Assembly: GCF_000346465.2 (NCBI RefSeq)
Contig: NC_034014.1
Location: 20,973,517 to 21,037,516 of the forward strand
Direction of reading: 5' to 3'
Length of the DNA: 64,000 nucleotides
From: Prunus persica
Taxonomy: Eukaryota > Streptophyta > Magnoliopsida > Rosales > Rosaceae
Made by a program: the position numbers and the translations under genes. Within the stretch, counting starts at the first letter, position 1. Each line of letters starts with the position of its first letter. Positions 57,393-64,000 of this stretch are shown here, piece by piece. The notes under the pieces were generated by a model, which saw only the letters and a program-made list of their open reading frames with translations, made no database searches and was not told where the DNA came from.

Positions 57393-60300
57393 TATGGAGG
57401 TGGAAGTAATCTCTTATTATGCCATTCCTGGATGAGGGAACGAAGAGTATGATTAGGGGTAAGAAATGTGTGCCTGAGCCTTAAGTTTGTCATGGGCGAT
57501 GTGTCATGCCCCATTCTTAGCCATTCCTCTATTGCGTCTAGTTCATACGAAAACCCATCAGCTGCCGCATGTGGATTCTTCATCACTTCCTGCAAAATTA
57601 ACCATGTTTACACTTTACCACAGTAAATTATGCTTACTAAATTCGTTTCTGATTCAGAATTTAGGGTTTAGGGTTTAACTAACCTGAAAAATGGGGCAGA
57701 GGAAAAAACTGGGTACATCACTGGTGTCCTTTGCTTTTACATCTCTATTCATGGCCCGCTCACTTGCAACTAAATCATCAGCTCTTTTCTTCAACTCATT
57801 GAGCTCTTCCATCACTGTTGCCAGCTTCAAATCTCTACTAGGCCCACGGTTACTTGTTAAGCACCTCAAGGCTAAGCCCGCAAGCTTCTCTGCCAAATCT
57901 AACGGCCATTGTCCAGCCATCTCATCTAGATCCCGGACTACAGCTGCCTGATCCATGTTCATTGCCTGGCCCAGCCCAGCCCAATTCCTTCCAGTTAAAA
58001 GATGCATCATCAAAACCCCAAAAGCCCGAATATCCGATCGGACACTCTGTTCATCATGACTTAGGGAGAGCCCGAAACCGCTGATCTTTGTTACAAGATT
58101 GCGGTCCAAGAGGATGTTAGACAAGGAAAGTCGGCCATGAACAATGGGCCTCGGCTTCCCCGTGTGGAGAAAGCCCAAGCCTGAACAAATTTCGGAAGCA
58201 ATTCGGGCACGGTCGTGCCACCCTAGGGTCCGCTTTCTTGTCTTAGAGCTTATGTGAGAGGAGAACAATATGTCCCTTAAAAATACGTCTCTCAAGCTAC
58301 CATTGTGCATGTACTCAAACACAATGCACCTTAGCTCAGTGCAGAATCCAAGCATGGTGATCAAATTCGGGTGTCGAATGTGGCTAAGAATTGTCACCTA
58401 CATATATAAAGCATCAGCATTTTCATTCAATTAGAAACAATCAGAAGTATCGTTTGTATGCTGGACAGTCTGATATGTTACGTATGTTAATGAACTATGA
58501 ATATGGACTGCACATTTTTAGCAATATAGCATAATAGAAAACAGAACGCAAACATTCCCAACAGACTGTTTACCTTAGCTTGAAAATCCTGCTTAGAGAT
58601 GCCATTAGCTGAGTTGAGCATTTTGATTGCAACTGTGGCATGATTGATGCGGCCTCTATACATACTAGTCCAATCACCTCCTGGTTTAATTCTCAAACGT
58701 TCCGAAAAATCATTTGTTGCCAATCTGATCTCCTCTGCTGTGTAATCCTTAAAACCACAGCTCATGTCACTAAGCCTTGCAACCATTCCAATGGCATCTT
58801 TCTCTTTACAAAACTCGATTCGACGATGAAGAACTTCTCTCTGCTGCCGCAGTTCCTCAATCTCCCTCACCATCTCTGCCCGGGTGCTAACTGCCTTTTC
58901 TAGTTGGGTCTCTCTGTTTGATTTTGCCAATGAGGAATTGTGGAGCTTTGTTGAGAGTTCATACTGGAGCTCCATAAGTGAGTTTAGCCTACTCTTGCTT
59001 TCCTCAGTGTCCATTATAACTTCATGAAGCTGTTCCTTTTCAGAATCTAATGCTTTCTTTAAATCTTCTCGCTTGGTCACCTCTTCTTTTATCTTTGCTT
59101 CAAGCTCTTCAGCCTACAAATCATAAATCACTTTAACCATCCAACATAAAAGTTCAGATTAAAAATAAGAAAAACAAAACTGATTAACTTGTATATAAAT
59201 GTATTACCCTACGATTGCATAAAGAAATGGTCCATTCTGCTTTAGTGCTCCTTTCGGCATTGGCCTTGGCTTCCTTTCGTTTGAACTTGATTGTTTCTTG
59301 AGCTTCCCTTAACATTTTCTTCCTAGATTCCAAGTCTTCTGCAGCAATCTGCAAATTCAAATCCAAAGGAACTTTATAATACTTAATTTGGGCTGTCCCT
59401 CCATTAAAAAATAAAAAGGGTTTGTCATGTTTCAAGTTGGAGGCAGCAAAGTCTAAGCACCAAACACACCCAAATTATCATCCCAATATAACCATCACTG
59501 TCTTATGCTTCCAAGGTCAAAAAGAAAGATAAGAAAGGAAAGAAAAATATTTGGTATTTGGTACAAAAGCAAGAGAGCCTAGTGGAGCCGTTGAATTTAT
59601 ATGCATCATTCTCTACCTACTTCAAAATTAGAGATCAGGACAGATAAATAATTCAATTAACATTAACTTAAGGCCACATGTAGCAGAAAAATGTCTTTGA
59701 TATTTTGATATTTAGCTAACAGTTACCATATTCAAATCCGCATGTTCAGGCCTAGCCATCTCCATTGGACTGATCTGCACTCTGTCATTTCCCTGCCCAC
59801 AGTCTTCTTCTTCATCTAATTTCAAAGACAACAGATGCTGGAAATAGTTTTCGATTTCTTGGACACAACTTTCCCATTGGTTCTGTGAATTTGGGGAGTT
59901 GGGATTTGTTGAAAATCTAAGAGAGGGGTGAGAAACTTTGTCTAGGGAATCTGCTGAATTTTCATTGAACATTTTTGCTAGCCAACTTTTCAAACTGCCT
60001 TTTTCTCTCAATTTTGCAACCATCACCCCTTGATCATCCTCCATGATTCCTTTGTTATTTTCTCCTCTAAGGAAAACCAGTCTTCCCCCACAAATTACGA
60101 AAAATTCGCAGAAATCGGGCTTGTGATGATGAACGTAAAATGATCCACTTACTGCACTCTTTATTCTCCTACAATCAAGGACAAGTAATTCACATGATAA
60201 TTTCCACAAAATAAAAAAGAACAATAAATTACTAGAATAGTTTAAATTGTTCTGGAAAGTTTATTTGTAGATGCTGTGGCATACCAAGATGAAGTCTTCA

Positions 60301-60865
60301 AGAACGTGAATCCCATCACCAGTTTGGTTATTTTGTGTGTAAAAATCAAATCAGTGATGACTTTATGAATTGGTTGCTCACATCTTTCAACTTTGAGCAA
60401 TTCTGCCTTCACCTATGAACATGAAACAAAGTTCTGGAAGTATAAGAACCAATTCCAGCAGCAATCAAAGGAGCAAATTAAGCAATTAACTAACCTGCCC
60501 ACAGGATGATATGTACTTGGACAGCAACTTATCAATCTTTTCCTGCTCATACTTCATAAGAACTTCCAATTTCTCGTCACTCAGAGAACTTGCAGGGAGC
60601 TTCCCAACTGATAGAAACACAGAAGGAACTACAAAGTAAAAAGATGCTAAATTCCAATCAAACTGAAAATCAAGGAAATTGAAAGCCATTTCTGCAACTT
60701 ACATGGAGTGTACACAAAATCCTTGGAAATATTGTAAGTTACATGGAGAATAACAATGGAAATTGGTTTTGAATTCCATTTCTTGAGTGTCCACTGCAAA
60801 GTCTTAAATCCATCTTGTATATCATTTCCAAGGGCAACATACACCTTCTCTGCTTGAGTATCCAT
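57392..60865 (-). CDS. U-box E3 ubiquitin ligase with USP and kinase-like domains
   Basis: Eight exons (60865-60703, 60607-60495, 60412-60285, 60168-59727, 59348-59208, 59113-58574, 58397-57684, 57589-57392) give 812 residues in consistent phases. The N-terminal universal stress protein domain is about residues 5-190 ('VYVALGNDIQDGFKTLQWTL', 'VYTPFGKLPASS'). A coiled coil spans about 285-430, a kinase-like domain about 460-720, and a C-terminal U-box about 740-812 ('CPIFQEVMKNPHAAADGFSYE', 'GHDTSPMTNLRLRHTFLTPN'). This is the PUB32/33/50/70 class, which transfers ubiquitin with E2 partners. The ATP Lys is kept (K493 in VAIK), but the HRD position reads H596-G-R598 and the DFG position reads G616-F-G, so both catalytic Asp residues are absent and it is predicted to be a pseudokinase. 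Confidence 0.9.
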
Positions 60866-63796
60866 TGCCTACTACCTCAAATCAGCTGTTTGGTTTCTGG
60901 GAAACAGTAAGACCCTCCCTGAATTATATATGCATTTAACTGCATAAATTGATACATACCACACCAATCAGCAGAGAAGGATTAGAAAATATATCTAATC
61001 AGTAAGTCTTGAGGGGAAAGATAAAGTTGATGTGGGACGTGGGAGGGATCCATTATTTTCTCAAGGTTTGTTTGGGTTGTCAAATGGACTAGAAAAAGAT
61101 TTTTAGCCTTTTATCTTTTCACGACAGCAGGAGGGTCAGCCTTGGACTTTCTTGTGTCTTGAGGGCATGACAAATCAACATTCGACAGTACACCCCCCAC
61201 ATGCCCACAATCACAATCTTAAAGGGAGACCACAGTAAATCATATTTTTTTTTCCTACAACTATTTTTGGTTATATTGAACAATACTGAATGTGAGTTTC
61301 AAATTCGCACTACGACAATGTAAGTAATTTGACATACAAGTATGGCAAAGCAACGCTACTCGTATATCTATATCATGAGAAACTTTCAAATACATACCCC
61401 GCTTGTAATTTATTATGGCACAAATCACTTTATTGGGGCCTTACAATATTATTTTCCTATCCAAACCGCTCATTTCTCCTTCAACAATCATCAAAATCGA
61501 AAATCAACTAGCCAATTTTATTAATATTATAATTTCTTTAGTTTTTTAATTAAATTTATCGTGTTCTACACTTATTCGATTACAATTAGATGATAACTTT
61601 GTTTCTAATTTGAATATCGATCTTTTGTATGGATGATCTTTGACTGGGATCTAAGAGCAGTTCCACCGTGAGGCCCCAGCCAAGAATGGATCCAAGATTT
61701 GAAAATGACATGGACTAAATTCGTGGACTAAATTTTTTTTTGGTGGGTAAATTTTAAGCCTTTGTTTGTTACCCAAAAAAAATATTATAAGCCCTCTTTT
61801 TTCAATATATTTTCTTCTTCATATTTAGAACTTTTTTTTTATTATATTGACATTTGAAACAGACAAAAATCTTGGAATTATTGATAAGATTGTTGAAATA
61901 TTTGGAAGGGATTGAAGGGAAACAAAGAAGAAGAAAACAGAGGAGAGCAACACATGTACTAGAAAATATTTAGAAGGAATTGAAGTAAAAATAAAATAGA
62001 AACATATATCTCATCCCAACACACACATCCGTTTCTTTATTCTATTTCCTCTTCTTTCCCCTGTTTTATTCTATTTCTTCTCTCTCTCTTTCTTTCCGAT
62101 TGTTTATCATCTCTCCCTCTATTTTTTTTTTAAAAATTCTTTTTCCTCCTCTCTTTCTTTCTTTATTCCTTTTTCCTTCTTCCTCTCTTCCTTTTTCTTT
62201 CTTTCTTCTGTCAGCCGGCTGATCGCCTATGCTAGAGTATTAATTTAGTCCAAAAAAAAAAAAACCAAGTATCCTGGGCTATAGCCCATGTTAACATGTT
62301 CATGGAACGGCCCTAGCCTGGGCAAGAGGCCCCCAATCCGGTTTCTACCACTCAAGGTTTGTCAGGATAAGAGTTGGGCTCCACCAACCTAGGCAAGTTC
62401 AAAGGCAAAATTTGCATGGGCTGTTGCCTAGGCAAACTGACCAATGCTGGCATCATTGTGACGTTAGCAGCAAATTTAAATAACCAAAAATTTTTTAAAA
62501 AATACCATAAATTTCAACCCAAAAAAAAAATTATATAAATATCTAGTCATATTCTTCAATTCCCACACCAAAACTCTATACAAATTTCTCTCCTCATATC
62601 TCATGTGACTAGTGAGTGCCCTTGGGTTGCCATGGCAATGGGTGAAAAACCAACAAAAAATTGCTATGGCATGCACTATTCATTTGAATAGTAACAACAT
62701 TTGCCTTTCCTTACCTTTTGCCATGACAAATGAGTGAAAATACTCTAAAAGTTAGATGATTCGAATCATGAAACTATATTACCGGGTAGGTCTATATGGG
62801 TGATTAGATAATTCTTAATATAGTTAATCAGTTTTGTTGTGTGATAAACGATAATGCAATTGGAATATAGAATGTTGACCTTTATAAAATATTGGCATGC
62901 CTCATGCGAATCACATCTATATTTGCTGACAATAATAGAAACCAATTACGGCTACGGCTAAGCATACAGTCTCTTCAGAAAATGAATATAATTTAGGGAT
63001 GATGGGGAATTACAAAAATTTTACGTAATCAACCAACTGCTTCTCTGAATCTTTAGGAATATGCTTCGTGTAAATTCTTTTGACGACTCTCCAAGCTTTA
63101 AAATAATGAGGCAATCTTTCTTCTTCTTTTTTAAAGATTGCATTTCTGCTTAATTAGGGAAGAATATTTTGCTTCTAAATTCTTTGTTTCTTATTTCTTT
63201 CTAGATAAATAAAATTACACAAAACCGCTATACACACCCAGTAAGTAACAGCTGCCAAGGAGCATTATACAAGTACTGGCTCTCCACTTTAATTTCATTA
63301 TCCTTTAGCAATACAAGTGGGAAACTGGGAATAAGAACATGTTTGGGATTGTTTATGGAGAAAATACTTTTGCTCGTAAGTGCTTTTGTCAAAAATAATT
63401 TTATTATAAGCACATCAAAAAGTTTATTAAACGAACGACTTCTTCACAAAGCAGTTTTATGACCTGTAAGTAATTTTCAGTTTACTACAAAATGATGTTA
63501 GAAGCATTTTTGTAACAAACAGACTCTATTGGTGAGTCTAGTTCTTTTGTAAACCAGCAGATACTTTAGGGTCTAGAATTTTTGTTTTTTGGTTTATTCA
63601 AAGTTATGCAAAAAAGAATTACATTTTTCTTTCCTTTATGGAGGAGGGAGATTGAGGAATCAGACTCATAAAAACCTTTTGTGTAAAAGTAAATATTCTT
63701 AACCACTTGACATAAAAACCTTTCAATGCAAAAGAATTTGTTTACAACCAAAGCAATAAAGAAATCGTATACAGTGAGCTGCAATTATTTTCACTA
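60866..63796. other. Intergenic region between two U-box genes
   Basis: It holds the promoter of the 57.4-60.9 kb gene near 60866-61200 and a Harbinger-like repeat (listed separately). The rest is AT-rich with no recognised gene. 63500-63796 is likely 3' UTR of the right-edge U-box gene. Confidence 0.55.
61655..62745. mobile_element. Harbinger-like MITE, second copy
   Basis: The ends GAGCAGTTCCACC and (complement) GAGTATTTTCACTCATTTGTCATGGC are flanked by TAA on both sides (61652-61654, 62746-62748). The right two-fifths match the 53.5/55.7-kb copy ('GCATGGGCTGTTGCCTAGGC'-type region, 'ATAAATATCTAGTCATATTC', 'GGGTTGCCATGGCAATGGG'). The left part holds extra CT-rich DNA, perhaps a further insertion. 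Confidence 0.65.
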
Positions 63797-63994
63797 TTAT
63801 GGATATGAAAGTGATCTCTTGTCATGCCAGTCTTGAGCAAGAGAACGAAGGTTGTGATTAGGGACTAGAATCTTGTGGTCAAGTTTCAAATGTGTAATCG
63901 GAGACGTATCACGCCCCATTCGCAACCATTCTGCAATGGCTTCTCGCTCATATGAATATCCATCTGCTGCTACATGTGGATCCTTCATCACTTC
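63797..63994 (-). CDS. Last exon of a second U-box protein
   Basis: After an acceptor (GGGCAG, 64000-63995) the frame reads 'EVMKDPHVAADGYSYEREAIAEWLRMGRDTSPITHLKLDHKILVPNHNLRSLAQDWHDKRSLSYP' in parts, ending at 63797. This is the C-terminal three-quarters of a U-box, same length (65 codons) and same intron position as the exon at 57392-57589. It is therefore a tandem paralogue whose upstream exons lie outside the window. Confidence 0.85.
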   Translation of the reverse strand, partial: EVMKDPHVAADGYSYEREAIAEWLRMGRDTSPITHLKLDHKILVPNHNLRSLAQDWHDKRSLSYP

Positions 63995-64000
63995 CTGCCC

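Overview
The window is nuclear DNA of a dicot plant, probably a woody Rosaceae (Prunus/Malus/Pyrus-like). The evidence is GT-AG introns, plant-only gene families, Tat-type Ty3 elements with an archaeal-type RNase H, Copia elements, hAT and Harbinger-like DNA transposons, and Cassandra elements with 5S-rRNA-like LTRs. The family placement is an inference; no organelle or bacterial sequence was seen.

Layout, left half (1-28 kb): the 3' part of an ecdysoneless (ECD) homologue (+) is followed by a tandem array of nicotinamidase (NIC1-type, isochorismatase fold) genes (+) at about 2.85-27.9 kb. Three copies and a leftover 3' tail are visible, and every copy carries disabling lesions. Copy 2 is blown apart by three insertions: a 12.86-kb Tat retrotransposon (6125-18982, TSD GCCTC), a 1.14-kb hAT element (19894-21034, TSD AAAGGTAG) and a composite LTR-element block (21159-25298). 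Within these sit second-level insertions: a three-LTR Cassandra in the Tat element, a two-LTR Cassandra in a long-TIR Mutator-like element, and a Copia remnant with a 39-bp coding minisatellite. The Tat element also carries an antisense gene with an apparent spliceable intron and a hairpin-rich tandem repeat.

Layout, right half (28-64 kb): intact-looking genes lie between repeats. They are a small SKIP34-like coiled-coil protein (+), the nucleobase-ascorbate transporter NAT12 (+, 10 exons), an exopolygalacturonase (+, 4 exons), an intronless aromatic amino acid decarboxylase of tyrosine/DOPA type (-) with a 5'-end fragment copy beside it, and a USP/pseudokinase/U-box E3 ligase (-, 8 exons). 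The last exon of a second U-box gene lies at the right edge. Between them are a young but internally decayed Copia element (49266-52584, TSD AGATC), a Harbinger-like MITE split by a hAT element that itself holds a retroposon, and a LINE RNase H remnant.

The host genes do not form a pathway or cluster; each acts in its own process. I found no convincing undescribed multi-gene system. The most unusual features are the uniformly dead nicotinamidase array with nested insertions, the spliced antisense gene of the Tat element, the odd-numbered Cassandra LTR array, and the predicted pseudokinase within the U-box protein.
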